From: Pholiota molesta
Lineage: Eukaryota; Basidiomycota; Agaricomycetes; Agaricales; Strophariaceae
Direction: 5' to 3'
Assembly: GCA_014925825.1 (NCBI GenBank)
Contig: JACGCK010000005.1
Span: forward strand, 248,001 to 312,000
Length of the DNA: 64,000 bases
In this document: positions 34,956 to 46,325 of the stretch, in pieces
How positions within the stretch are numbered: position 1 is the stretch's first letter
How the letters are laid out: every line of letters begins with the position of its first letter
Notes under the pieces: generated by a model
Told to the model about the DNA's origin: nothing
Databases searched by the model: none
What the model saw: the letters and a program-made list of their open reading frames with translations, nothing else
Translations under genes and position numbers: made by a program

Positions 34956-35128
34956 CAGGCTCCTAAAACCATCCTCTCGTATCGAGAGTTTCATCCCAGG
35001 AGGAAGTAGTTGTACATATTTAATCCAGAAGATTGTTGCCATCAGAATACAAACAAATAAACCTTACAACACTGAACTCTCGATAGAGAGGCTGGCACAA
35101 TTGGCATGGCCGAGACGCCCGAGGCTGT
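34956..35128 (+). repeat. MULE left terminal inverted repeat
   Basis: A 173-bp arm, identical by eye to the complement of 35963-36135. The two arms diverge immediately inward of GAGGCTGT. Confidence 0.88.
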
Positions 35129-35418
35129 CACAAAACATCATGTGCATGTCATGTGCTAATCATGTGCACATCGGTCACAAATAGTCACAGCTGCCCTTTT
35201 GTTTTGCAGGAGTGGCCTTCGCAGTTGCGAGGGCGTTATATAGTTTTCTGAGTGAAATATACATTGTATTCTAACAGTTTTTGTAAGGTAAAAGTACTCA
35301 ATAATCCCTCCCAACCACATTGCTGTCCAGAAAGTCCTCCGAGCGCTTAATGAATGTTGGTGAAAATTGAAATCTCCTCAAAATCTCCCTTAAAGACTTC
35401 TTACAAGTTACAATTTTG

Positions 35419-35592
35419 ATGCATACAACGTACAAAGACTATGCTGCCGCAACCTCCATGGACCATTACACAGAACTTACCCCATTCCTCCAAAAATTCC
35501 TCAACGATGAAGGAGCATGTGAAATGATCATTAATTGGGCAATTGGCAAGCAATCAAAATTCACTGCAGTTGAACTTGGTCTGCTGTGTTGA
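35419..35592 (+). other. Short open frame inside the MULE-like element
   Basis: A 57-codon frame (MHTTYKDYAAATSMDHYTEL...) followed by TGA. The same frame then continues for 28 more codons after an ATG (MNIVEKLKKLTEDVLPLYP) to a second stop. I do not recognise the product. It may be a fragment of a captured host gene or of a decayed transposase. Confidence 0.35.
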
Positions 35593-35962
35593 GGGATGAA
35601 TATTGTAGAAAAGCTAAAGAAACTCACTGAAGACGTGCTGCCGCTCTATCCCGTTGTCCACCGAGACTGGGGTCCACATTGACATTGACCGATTTCTCGG
35701 CGAGTGTTGCGCGTTCCTTCTCAACAGACGATTAGACTTCCTATTGAATTAATTGTATGTTCCTGTCGAGCAAAAAAGTTGTACGGCCTGAATAAAAGTT
35801 CAAAGTGACCTGGGCGAGAAGTCATTGCAAATAAACCTACATTTTGACAACATTGCGCGGAAAGACAGCAAAGGACATGAGGGCGCGCCAAGGCGCGCTG
35901 CGCAGAGTGACGTTGGGGGAGTAACGTGGCTGAGCACATGACCGGTGACAGTAACGCAAGTC

Positions 35963-36135
35963 ACAGCCTCGGGCGTCTCGGCCATGCCAATTGTGCCAGC
36001 CTCTCTATCGAGAGTTCAGTGTTGTAAGGTTTATTTGTTTGTATTCTGATGGCAACAATCTTCTGGATTAAATATGTACAACTACTTCCTCCTGGGATGA
36101 AACTCTCGATACGAGAGGATGGTTTTAGGAGCCTG
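35963..36135 (-). repeat. MULE right terminal inverted repeat
   Basis: Complement of the left arm; see the element entry. Confidence 0.88.
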
Positions 36136-36203
36136 GAGAAATCGTAAATATTTACTTGAACATGGTTTGGCAAGCACAAGCAAACAATGCATTCCCTATC
36201 GAC
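36136..36203 (+). repeat. 81-bp tandem repeat, middle unit split by the hAT-like element
   Basis: Resumes with GAGAAATCGTAAATATTTAC after the MULE-like element and is cut after CTATCGAC. Joined to 37175-37190 it gives exactly 81 bp between successive AAATCG sites (36139 and 37191). Confidence 0.8.
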
Positions 36204-37166
36204 TAAGGCTCCAACCATTTCGTTTGTTTACCGTTTTTAAACGGTAAATACCGTTTATCATTTAGTTTAGTTTATGGAAGTTGGCAAACGATAAACAAAC
36301 GATAAACAAATGGTTAAACGGTTCGACTTTATTATTTTGGTGGGCAGCATTCAACTTCAATCAAACTGCAGCTGATACCCCAATGACAACTTGAACACTC
36401 GACACTCAAATCGAGTCTTGACGCCGTCGGCAGTGATTGGCCGGGAATTTGAAACTCCGCTTGCTTGAAGTCAAAGCCAACCGAATTTCGTCTACTCAGC
36501 GCCAGCTTCCATCTCCATTTCCACTCCCCTCGCTATTCATCAAGATTCAAATGCTGCATGCCGATCCCCTCCAACGAGGGATGTGGGCCGGCTTGTAATG
36601 TCTAACTCAAAATCTCGGATGGGCGAAAGGACGGATGCATAAGGCGATAGGCTGAGATAGCTGAAGAGGAGCTACAACGGCAAGCCTGATAGACCTCCAT
36701 TGCCAATTACAATGCCACCCACAGATAGCGAAGGGCTCACGGATGGAGGATTGCACGGTTGGGGGTATGCACACAGGAATGCTTCAGCGGCGGTCAACTT
36801 GACACCATGTGGCAGCGGATAGGACTAGAGAGTACACGCTAAACAGGACTTGGGACCTTGTCAGACACCGTCAATCAGCCGCTGCCGCCATTGTCGCCTC
36901 AGCACCCTCCTTTCAACAGTGCCACGAGCAGTGTGCAAAGCTGACATTTTGAACGCTTGTTGCTGAAATATATTGAATTACATTCGAGTCTTGTACTTAA
37001 AGTTGATCTAAGGAATAAACATCATCATGTCTACTACATAATCAAAATCTCAATGTCCCCTTGAGTACCATTTGCAAACGTTTACAAACAGTTTGCAAAC
37101 GGTTTGTTACCGTTTCCGTTTAGTTTGTGAAAAAATTCAAACGAAAACTAAACGGTTGGAGCCTTA
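36204..37166. mobile_element. Non-autonomous hAT-type DNA transposon
   Basis: A 963-bp element with 13-bp terminal inverted repeats TAAGGCTCCAACC / GGTTGGAGCCTTA. It is flanked by the 8-bp target duplication CTATCGAC (36196-36203 and 37167-37174). An 8-bp duplication with short inverted repeats is the hAT signature. Both ends carry many subterminal AAACGG/CCGTTT motifs in both orientations, including a near-palindrome at about 36230-36260. In hAT elements such motifs bind transposase. No transposase frame is present. Confidence 0.82.
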
Positions 37167-37300
37167 CTATCGACTTGTGAAAATGTTGAGAAATCGTAAA
37201 TATTTACCTGAGCATGGATTGCCAAGCACGAGCAAACAATGCATTCCCTATCGACTTGCGAAATGTTTGAAAATGTTGAGAAATGACCAAGAAATGTTGA
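37167..37300 (+). repeat. 81-bp tandem repeat, third unit and decayed fourth
   Basis: It starts with the hAT target duplication, continues TTGTGAAAATGTTGAG, then a full unit to CTATCGACTTGCG. After that come diverged short repeats (AAATGTTGAG, AAATGTTGAAG). Confidence 0.75.
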
Positions 37301-37902
37301 AGAAATGACACTTGGTACTTTAATTCTTTTACAGTTTCCGAAGACCGAGCGTGGCGGGTGCAGCCGCCAGCGAGGTCTGACAATAAAAGATTATAGCAAT
37401 GATTACAATTTACAGGCTTCTCCAAGGCTTCTCATCAATCAATCACATACAAGTGATAATAACCCGGGCCATTAATTAAGTATAAGTAAGTATTAAAGTA
37501 TATCAAAAGAAAATAATTTGATGAACCTGTCCTAAACATAAGTCTGCATCGAGAACTTGGGTGAGAATTTGGACGTTCGAATAATGTGACGCCATCAGCA
37601 AGGTGTTGAGGAGACCGAAGGTCGACCCTTTATTATTCAATGCAATATCATGGCCATGCATATGGCAGGATCCTTTTTTGTTTTTTCGTTTTGTTTATCT
37701 TTTTTTTAAAGTGTTTCGTAGCAGCTGACCCCACGCATGGCAGGATCTTATCAGCTCATGCTCCTTCAGATCCGGGGGAAAGTGACTCGAACGCCCTAGG
37801 ATGGGTGCAATACCGACAAAGCGCTGAACATATCTTCGCATCTGTCTTTCTACTTGCTTCCAATTCAACACTCAGAATCAAGTCCGGCGACCATCATTCA
37901 CT
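37301..37902. other. Intergenic region upstream of the PLP dehydratase
   Basis: AT-rich, about 600 bp, with a poly-T/A tract near 37680-37710. It presumably contains the dehydratase promoter in its 3' part. No gene recognised. Confidence 0.45.
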
Positions 37903-39279
37903 ATGGGATCCAATAGCGAACCGACGGACAACTTGTGGCAAGAAACACCTCTCATCTACTCAAATCCGCTGTCAGAGATCACAGGAGCCTCTGTATATCT
38001 TAAGTTAGAGGTGTGTTTCCTTCCTGTGTGGGACTGGATTTTTCTGATATTACTACGGTTTATAAACTTAGAATCTACACCCTTCACACTCGTTCAAATA
38101 TAGAGGCATATCATACTTTATACAAGACGCGAAAGCAAAGCACGGGCCTTCCGTGCATCTCGTTATCGCTTCAGGCGGAAATGCAGGTCTGGCTGCAGCG
38201 TGCGCCGCAAGATCTCTTGCTCTCAGATGCACCGTGTTCATCCCCGAAGGAGCTGCCAAATATACACTCAAATTGTTGCGGGGGGAAAACGCTGAAGTAA
38301 TTGTGGGAGGAAGGCAATACTCTGAAGCCTTGGAAGCGGCGAACAAGCTGGTGGCAAAGGAATCAAACGCGTGAGTAATCGAAAGAATGTGTCTACTCAA
38401 ATGGATCTGAAGAGTACGAATAGCGTGATGGTTCCCGCTTACGACAACCCAATAGTGTGGGAGGGGCACAGTTCAATGGTTCGTGAGATCAAGAAACAGC
38501 TTCAACAAGCGCCCGATGCAATATTTTGCAGCGTTGGGGGAGGAGGACTGTTAGGAGGCATAATTGTAGGCTGCAAAGCTGTCGGCTGGGACCACGGTAT
38601 GTCAGAATCTCTGCACGGTTCATTGAAAATTAATCGAGGACTCATTATTCTTGCAGTGCCAATTGTGGCACTCGGAACAATTGGTTCTGATTGCTTCTAT
38701 AGATCAATGGCGCTCAACGGGAAGAGGTTCAACAGCGAGGACAAGATTTTACCTCCAGGAGTAGATCTAGTATACAACGAAAAGCATTCCGTGCATTTAG
38801 CACACTTCAACAGCTTTTCTTCGAAGGCATCAGGATCCCTTGGGGCGTCAGAACCCTCTGCAGCAGTAGTGAAGATGTCGCTGGAGAGGGCAGGTGGGGT
38901 CAAAACGGCGAGTATCCCAGACGAGCTAAGCATGCGAGCACTTGCATCATTTGCCGGTGAGCCTCCGAACCTGAGAAAAGGCGTGTGTGTAGCCAACTGA
39001 CGGTTTGTAGATGATCACAAATTTCTTGTGGAACTGGCTTGTTCGACCACACTAGTCCCGGCCTATCATCCTGATTTCTTCAATAAATTGGTTGATGCCA
39101 GCGGGAGGAAAGACGAAAAGCGACCAGTTGTTGTGTTCGTTGTTTGTGGAGGGTTCAAGATAGATTTGCAAACAGCGACCGAATACCAGGAGATGGCCAA
39201 GGCAGATCCAAACGGAGACGAGAAATCATGGTCAGTGGAATATGACGATGGACAACTGTTTAGCTTTAGCAGGAAGTAG
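37903..39279 (+). CDS. L-serine/L-threonine dehydratase (PLP fold type II)
   Basis: Deaminates serine to pyruvate or threonine to 2-oxobutyrate. Exons: 37903-38010, 38072-38370, 38424-38596, 38657-38956, 39011-39279, 382 aa, all in phase and unbroken. It starts MGSNSEPTDNLWQETPLIYS. The PLP lysine is in HSFKYRGISYF. The cofactor loops are ASGGNAGLAAACAAR and the glycine-rich SVGGGGLLGGIIVGC. The last core strand has VVFVVCGGFKIDL. Length and motifs fit the catabolic SDH-like group rather than the large biosynthetic ILV1, because no C-terminal ACT domain is present. Convergent with PET100. Confidence 0.92.
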
Positions 39280-39445
39280 AACATTTTAAAGAGAGAAGGG
39301 GTAGAATGTAATAAATATAGAAATACAGCAAGGTTCCAGCGCTAGGCTATATTTTAATATTGTGCTCAGGATGCCACACGCGCACTATTGAGAACAAATG
39401 AAAAGTTGGAAGTTATGAAGAGGCTACATGACGCACCACAAATAC

Positions 39446-39824
39446 TCATTGCGAAGAATCTCGTTGTTCCTCAAGTTCTCTTTGTGCTCGTCGGGCCAAC
39501 CTCTCTGCTTTGATGCGTGCTAATTCTTCTCGGATTGCAGATTGTTCCTTCGGAATATGCTATGGAGACGTTCTTAGCATTGTGAGGAGAAATGTTAAAA
39601 GGGTTTATGCAAAGCACCTGATCCATGCGGTTCAAAGAAGGGAAGAGCTTGTCGCGGTACTGTAACGGAAAAGTGTGAAACTGGACGTTGGAGACACCGA
39701 GAGGAAGGCATACCGGAACCACAGTGCTGCGGTACCATTCGGGGTCACCAAAATGGATCAAGGCTGCTATCGGGACGAAGAGATAGATCGAAAACTTGAA
39801 TATTTCTAGATTCGGTCCCCCCAT
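39446..39824 (-). CDS. PET100: Cytochrome c oxidase assembly factor PET100
   Basis: Inner-membrane protein needed to assemble complex IV. Two exons (39618-39824, 39446-39559), 106 aa, in phase. The family N-terminus MGGPNLEIFKFSIYLFVPIA contains the single membrane helix. It is followed by HFGDPEWYRSTVVP, the conserved QYRDKLFPSLNRMDQ and a charged C-terminal helix (EELARIKAERLARRAQREL). The start is fixed by the conserved MGGPNLE. An in-frame ATG exists further upstream (39972) but encodes non-conserved residues. Confidence 0.92.
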
Positions 39825-41148
39825 GGTATGCGAAGCAAGCGTTAGAAACTGGTATTGATACTATTGAAGCTTGCGCGCCAGTGTCAGTGAAGCGGCGTGT
39901 AGACAGCGTGACGCCGTATGGTTCGGGAAATGCCGTCTCACTCAGTCTTACCCGTATTCGCGAAAACTTCATCTCGCCTCAAACTTCCTCCGCTGCTATC
40001 GAAATGACACCATCTAAAGGGTGGTATTGACTTGCAGGTCTTCTGTTATAGACTTATCGAACGCACAATGGCAGCTGTGGCATTGTAGCAGACTGCCAAA
40101 CGCCTCGATGACGAATCATTAATCACTAGTCACTAGCCTTCACTGTGCACGCTGGACATGGGCTTTACTAGTCACTACTCAACGAGAGCTCTTGAAGCTT
40201 GAATCTTGAAGGGGAAATATTTGTCTAGCTCGACAATACACTACATGCTTTTCTATCGAGAGTGGCTATGGCTATTTGGTATTGAACCTGAGGCTGGAAC
40301 GGATTCGATGTCAGCGCTTCGAGTAATACCCGTTATGGTGGCACGACGCCTTTAATCGTATGTTCACTACGCTATGTCATAACGCATCCGTTGTCCAACA
40401 ACCGTCCACTCCACTGTGCCACCACAACTTTACCCAAAACTAGCATTTGCATCATAGACCGATCTGGGGTGGTCAGGACTCAGCAGCATTTCTCGCCTTT
40501 TATGGCCGTTGCCGACATGAAGCGGACAAACCTTACCACTTGTACTAATAATGCCACGACGCAACAACAGTGGCCATTCTGGTGAGCTTCCTACCCCATG
40601 GCTTATGATCGAACTGTTGATCAAACTGTTGTAATGAATGAGTACATTGCACCGGGGAGAGCACGGAATCCATGGAATCGAATCACACGTCGTTCGGCGG
40701 GATCAGACATTAGTGCACAACCACACCTAGACGGGTTGCCGCGTCGTGAACGCGTCGGCGCAACATGGCGTTGCATTGGCATGTATTTGTGAGCATCCTC
40801 CACGGGCCACGGTTGCATTTCGGCTTTTTGGAAGCAGTTGAAACCTGGCGGTTAAGATGGGCGAAGCAAGAGCAGAGGCGTTGGGAGCAGCAATAAGTTG
40901 GGCGTTTTGACGAGACTGCAAGTTGAAGGCAAACAGCGGACGCGCCATCCGCATCGCGTCAAAGTTCAAAGTCACATGCGAGGACACATCCGGAGGACAT
41001 TTCAAAAGTCAAATCTGGCAGTGACCACGCCGCAGTTCGGTGACATCATTTCTCCAGAGCTGGGATGTCATATGTTTCCTCATCAATATTTCAATGGTGG
41101 TTGTATAAAAGGACCCTCTTTTCAATTCATTTTGGCTAACTACGCACA
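39825..41148. promoter_or_regulatory. PET100 5' region and glutamate decarboxylase promoter
   Basis: A 1.3-kb divergent spacer. A good TATA box, TATAAAA, lies at 41104-41110, about 40 bp before the decarboxylase ATG. CGCGTCG- and ACGCG-like strings occur near 40740-40960 but are scattered. No further gene was recognised; short frames here are not conserved. Confidence 0.5.
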
Positions 41149-43666
41149 ATGGCACTCTCCAAAGTACGTCTTGACGGAGCCGTTTCTACCTATTTTAACG
41201 CTCAGTTTTGTATTTTAGCACGTTAACCCAGACAGTATCATCAAGGAATCTCGGGTGCGACTCATTGGATTGCATCCTCACAGCATATATTCTAACACCC
41301 AATTGTAGGACAAACGCCCTACTCATAAGGGTACCGGCTCAACGCTTGTGGCCCCGTCGACCACTTATTCATATGAAGATCGCTATTCGACCAACCCCAT
41401 TCCTAAATATAGTATAGCTTCGAAGGTATTTCACAAAGTCACTGAGATCCTGGTTTCTATCTTCACCAAATCTTCACCTACAATTATCCAGGGCGTTGGG
41501 GCTGATGCTGCGTATCGAATCATCCATGATGAATTGAGCCTCGGTGTGTAGTGTTCTTCCGAGATCATATATAGCAAATGGTTTACATCCATAAGACGGC
41601 TCAACTATCCTCAATCTCGCGTCTTTTGTGCACACTTGGATGCCTCCTCAGGCCGACCTCCTTGTCCGAGAGAACATATCCAAAAATTTGATTGGTTTGT
41701 AATTCTGCAGTTCAAAATGTGGATAATATTAATTAACGTTGATTAGATTCGGATGAGTACCCTGCTACTCGTAAGTCTCTTTTGCCGCTTCCTTGATAAA
41801 ATGTTTCAAGTCTCTTGGTTGTAGAGCTTGTTCATACGCGATGTAAGTGTTCCTAAAAAAAGGGTCTCAGTATATGCTAATATTGAAATGCAGGTGTTTC
41901 CATCCTCGCGGATCTGTGGCACGCCCCATCTGCCAAACAGGCCATAGGAACGGCAACCACAGGTTCTTCTGAAGCAATTCAGCTGGGCGGCTTAGCAATG
42001 AAGAAAATGTGGCAACAAAAACGCAAGGCCGCAGGAAAGAGCATTCATGAACCAGGGTAAGTACAAGTAGAACTTTTTCCTTTGTATAGTATTCTCATTT
42101 CTCCTAGACCAAACATTGTGATGGGCGCTAATGCGCAAGTGGCGTTGGAAAAGTTTGCGCGCTACTTCGATGTTGAATGCCGACTTGTCCCAGTGTCGGT
42201 CGAAAGCAAATACAGATTAGACCCCAAGAAGCTCATGGACTATGTGGACGAAAACACCATTGGAGTATACGTTATTTTGGGTAGTATGTTGATTTAACCC
42301 TGTACTTTGTTCGAGCACAGCTCATTGAAGTATTCCCCAACAGGCACTTATACTGGTCATTACGAACCCGTTAAAGAGATATCGGATATTTTGGATGATT
42401 ATGAAGCAAACACTGGAAACTTTGTACCTATTCACGGTGCGCTCACTTCAGTATATGATGGGCTCAAATATATTCAACTCGCCTTTTCTGTTGTACCGCA
42501 GTTGATGCTGCTTCCGGTGGATTCGTCGCACCTTTTGTGACAGTTCGTCCCCAACCGTATTAAAAATCGCTCGTCTTTGATCTCTTTCCTCATAGCCGAA
42601 ATTACTCTGGGATTTCAAACTTCCTCGGGTTGTGTCCATCAATACATCGTGAGTTCCATTCAATTTTATGTAACATTTTAAGATTAATTCAAATACATGT
42701 TCTGTAGCGGCCATAAATTCGGGCTTAGCTATGTTGGCGTAGGCTGGGTTATTTGGAGAGACAAAGCACACCTCCCTAAGGACCTTATCTTCGAATTGCA
42801 CTACCTCGGCTCCGTGGAATATTCCTTTTCTTTGAACTTTCGCGTCCTGCGGCCCCAATAATTGCGCAATATTTCAACCTTCTGCATCTTGGATTCGAAG
42901 GCTATCGCTCTGTCGGCCTGTCCGATATGAAGAATGCTAGACTCTTGAGTCGATGCTTAGAGAAGACTGGCTACTTCACTGTTCTCAGCGACATTCACCG
43001 TGCATATGGCGCTACCAGTCAAGAGGTATTGATTCGTCAATATCGAGGTCCGTCCCATCATCGCAACTCTCCGCATGTTATTGTTCCAAGTTAATTTTCT
43101 TGCTAGGATTATGAACCAGGCCTTCCTGTTGTGGCCTTCCGCTTCACGGACGAATTCAAAGCCAAGCATCCTGACATTCAGCAAAAATGGATCCAGACTT
43201 TGTTAAGGGCAAAGGGCTGGTACGTTTGATTTTTTATATTGTTGTGCTGCATGAAATAATGAATCTCTGATGATCAGGATTGTTCCTAACTACGAATTGC
43301 CCCCTTCGCTGGAGAAAACAGAGATTCTCCGTGTGGTAGTCCGGGAGAATTTGACTGAAGTGGTCAGTTGATGTTATTTTCCGTTCGCTGAACGCCGCTA
43401 ACATTTGATTATGAATGGTAGCTTATTGACAAGTTATTGGCGACCTTGTAAGTGTAGATATCTTGCGGGAGGGCGAGCAACTTGACTGATGGATATGGTT
43501 TTTACAGATCGAAGTGGCGGAGGAGATGCTGAATTTCCAGTCTCCGATGCATGTGTTGGCTACTATGGGCAAGATGCAGGAGCCACATAAGCATGAACAT
43601 CATGAGAGCCACTTGAAAGAGGGCGAAGGCAGTGCGCCAAGTGGGACTTACGCTCGTACCTGCTGA
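41149..43666 (+). CDS. Glutamate decarboxylase
   Basis: PLP enzyme that converts glutamate to GABA and CO2. It has about a dozen short introns. It starts MALSK then [11 protein letters not shown]. Core blocks: [82 protein letters not shown], the PLP-lysine block [20 protein letters not shown], then [14 protein letters not shown] and [16 protein letters not shown]. The C-terminus ends [14 protein letters not shown] with a His/Glu-rich stretch. One T is missing in the run at 42838-42840; repair gives [15 protein letters not shown]. The strong TATA box suggests regulated expression, possibly stress-related as in other fungi. Confidence 0.94.
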
Positions 43667-43984
43667 TGCATGAAAAATCACGCTGGGCGAGCAAGGGCGA
43701 GCTCAAGCTTGATTCAAATTCTTCAATCCTTTTTTCCAGCTACGTTCAAAGAGAATCAGGAATAGATGAATGTTTTGGTTGACACGGACTTTATCGGACT
43801 TCCATAATACCAAGTTGTGTATGAATATGAATAAACTGCATTTACAATACATCAAGTGTGCATGCCTGAGCCTTCTGTTTTGTGAATATCTTTGTGTAAT
43901 AATATTTGATAGCAGGTAGATGGGGCATATGCAGACGAGATCAAGTACTTCTGGCAACCCCACAATAAAATAATCTTATCGCAA
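43667..43984. other. Convergent 3' intergenic region
   Basis: 318 bp between the glutamate decarboxylase and DOMON-b561 stop codons. AT-rich with poly(A)-signal-like strings. No gene seen. Confidence 0.5.
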
Positions 43985-45613
43985 TCATCGGTCTTCTTCC
44001 TCTGTCAACAAGCGCGAAGTCTGCGAAGGCTCCTCCGAACCCGCCTCGGCAATAGGAGCATAGGCCGCCGCCTGCTCTTGCCGTAGCTGGCGAGGAAGCA
44101 AGGCATACCCAGAAAAGTATGCAAGTGGCAAAGCCTGTTTATTGGCAGGTTGATGGTTAACCAATTAAACACTGCAATGAAGAAACGACTTACAATAATC
44201 CATGCTTTCCACAGAGGAAGGGCCCAAGACGTTATTGGGCCGCGACCTGTCAATGTCTCCCACCACTGCATACCGCTACGGACCTAAAAAGGACAACATT
44301 TTTGACAGAATCCTTGGATGAGATGTTGAATAGAAAATACCTGGAAGAATGATAGGCCAATGATGGATATTCCAAGGCAAATATGGATGATATTAGGTAG
44401 AGGATGATTCCGACTGATGGGACCCAGCTTTGCCAACGCGACACGGCGATTGTGGATATACCGTCCCAAGAGCACTTGCGCATAATAAACGAACAGGAGG
44501 ACAATTCCATAAACCTGTGTGAATATATTTGAGCCTAATACTCCGTCAAAGTCGAAGGGGATGGAAAACAACTGACCTCGTGAGCATTGGCGAAATGAAT
44601 TCTGAACGACTCTTTGCTATAGACGATAGCAGGGCCAAGAAGAACACCGAGAGTGATGACAGGTCCCGCAAACGCCATATTGGCAATCCAGTGCGCTCTG
44701 AACCACTTGGGAGTGAAATTCCTTCCCCAACGCCCAATGAGAGACCCAGCGGGCAGGATGACCAAGAACCCGAGCGATACGAAGAACCCGTGAAGGATAA
44801 TTAGTTTCTCGATTCTCTTATATGACATATTCGATCCTTGGTACAACACTGTGTTTGGCTTAGACGTAGTGGCCGGCGACGCCGCAGGACTAGCGGGTTC
44901 GAACTCCTTTCCAAGATCGAATTTGAAGTAGCCTACGTATGAATGCCGAGTAATGGTCGAGTTTGGGTCCTTGTCTGGTCGGTTAGGCGAGAACGCGAAG
45001 ATGAGCTCTTCGATGGGACTGGCGCTGGCTAACAGTGACTGGTTGGCAGGCAACTGGAACGCAACGGTCGACGAGCCTGCTGCGTGTTTCTGATTATATA
45101 TAGCATGGTGGGATTAGTGAGGTTGCTCGAGAACACCTTATTGGATAAATTTGGCGTACAAATGACTTATTAGGCGCAACGGAGGTGGCAATACGAGGAG
45201 GATGAGATTCGGGTTGCGGTTCACGATAACCTGTAGTGTATCGCTGCGACAGCGTCGTCGTTCCATCGTCGTTCTTCCATAATATCACCATATGCGTGTT
45301 GATCATACGTGGGCCGAAGCCACTGACCACCGCCCAGTCCGCTCAGCGAAGGGTTCTATTTTCGATACGGGAAAGAGACTCACACAGCAACCCAGCCCAT
45401 GGGCTCATGATTGGCCGTGAGCTCATCTACGAGGCATCAATCAACACTATATATGGTGGATGGTGAATGAGCCATGCACTTACATGTAACAACGTCTCCA
45501 TTGACGGTCGCCGCGACACAGATGGCGTACCTACATGCAGAATCGCCTTTCAGGGCGAGGGCAAGTGGCGTTAACTGCAGCCATAGGAGAATAGACCAGA
45601 TAATGCGCATCAT
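43985..45613 (-). CDS. DOMON-cytochrome b561 membrane protein
   Basis: Heme-containing transmembrane oxidoreductase that may pass electrons across the membrane to extracellular acceptors. I start at 45613 because MMRIIWSILLWLQLTPLALA is a good signal peptide. The DOMON domain follows with GDSACRYAICVAATVNGDVV, ANHEPMGWVAV, GFGPRMINTHMVILWKND and TTTLSQRYTTGYREP; the Met residues are candidate heme ligands. The b561 part has several membrane helices: LIILHGFFVSLGFLVILPAG, WFRAHWIANMAFAGPVITLG, YGIVLLFVYYAQVLLGRYIH and NIIHICLGISIIGLSFFQ, with paired His for heme. The tail is cytosolic and acidic (SRLLTEEEDR). Substrate and partner are unknown. Confidence 0.87.
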
Positions 45614-46325
45614 GATATAAGAGGGCCGTGAGGCAAAATAAGCCATCGCTGCGCCTGTTCAGTGGCCTCAGATGGAGGAATTGGAGGTGATGGATAACGC
45701 GCAAAAAGGGGAAGCCGCTATCCACTGCCCACCCCCGTTTTAACGCTTGGATGGACATGTCTAATTGTGCCGCCCGAACACGTCGCTCCTCCTGACGCCG
45801 ATCCAACGGCGCCGTTCCCATTACATGTGAGAAAAGGTTACAACAAGTTGACCAAAAGGCGACTACATATCAATCTCTTGGCCCTGAGTACGTACATTCT
45901 GACATGATTCCAATCTGCCCAGATGCGGGATCACGCCCCGCAGTCCCTCTTCGACTGAAAGTTCATGCGCAGAGAACGAGAACGACTCTGAACCGAGGCA
46001 AGATCTGCAGAAATTTTATGAAATGGGACGCGCACCACGCGAAATGTATGTGCTGAGAAGTAGGAACCCAGGTCATGGCGTGAGACAAGCACCTCCATCA
46101 ATATTGTTCACGTGCTTTCATTCATTGCTCAAGCCAAGTTTAAGTTATGCACCAAGATGGACTCTTCGACTAAGCAAGTGAAGTGGATTAACCTCCTCCA
46201 TGTTTTCACTCAATACGGATACTGAGAACAGTGAGCATTGAGCAAATCCGCAGCGGCGGTGGTTATCATTCATTGTACACGTGATTTTACTTGATCTAAT
46301 CAGTTGAATCCTTTAAACTTAAAGT
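45614..46325. other. Intergenic region without recognised gene
   Basis: About 700 bp. It contains the DOMON-b561 promoter at its left and the NDK 3' UTR at its right. No conserved open frame or repeat was recognised. Confidence 0.5.

Larger units (their letters stand above)
34956..36135. mobile_element. Non-autonomous Mutator-like (MULE) DNA transposon
   Basis: An 1180-bp element with perfect 173-bp terminal inverted repeats (34956-35128 and 35963-36135). It begins CAGGCTCCTAAAACC and ends with the exact complement. It is flanked by the 9-bp target duplication GAGAAATCG (34947-34955 and 36136-36144). Long inverted repeats plus a 9-bp duplication are the hallmarks of Mutator-like elements. 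There is no transposase frame inside, so it needs a helper element. The perfect identity of the arms implies recent movement. Internal coding traces are described separately. Confidence 0.82.

Noticed and set aside
34861..37300. CRISPR array or long-terminal-repeat retrotransposon
   Set aside because: The repeats are 81 bp in direct tandem without spacers, and the long repeats are inverted, with 8- or 9-bp target duplications. This fits DNA transposons in a minisatellite.
39825..39972. N-terminal extension of PET100 from the ATG at 39972
   Set aside because: The conserved family start MGGPNLE is at 39824; the upstream residues look like 5' leader.
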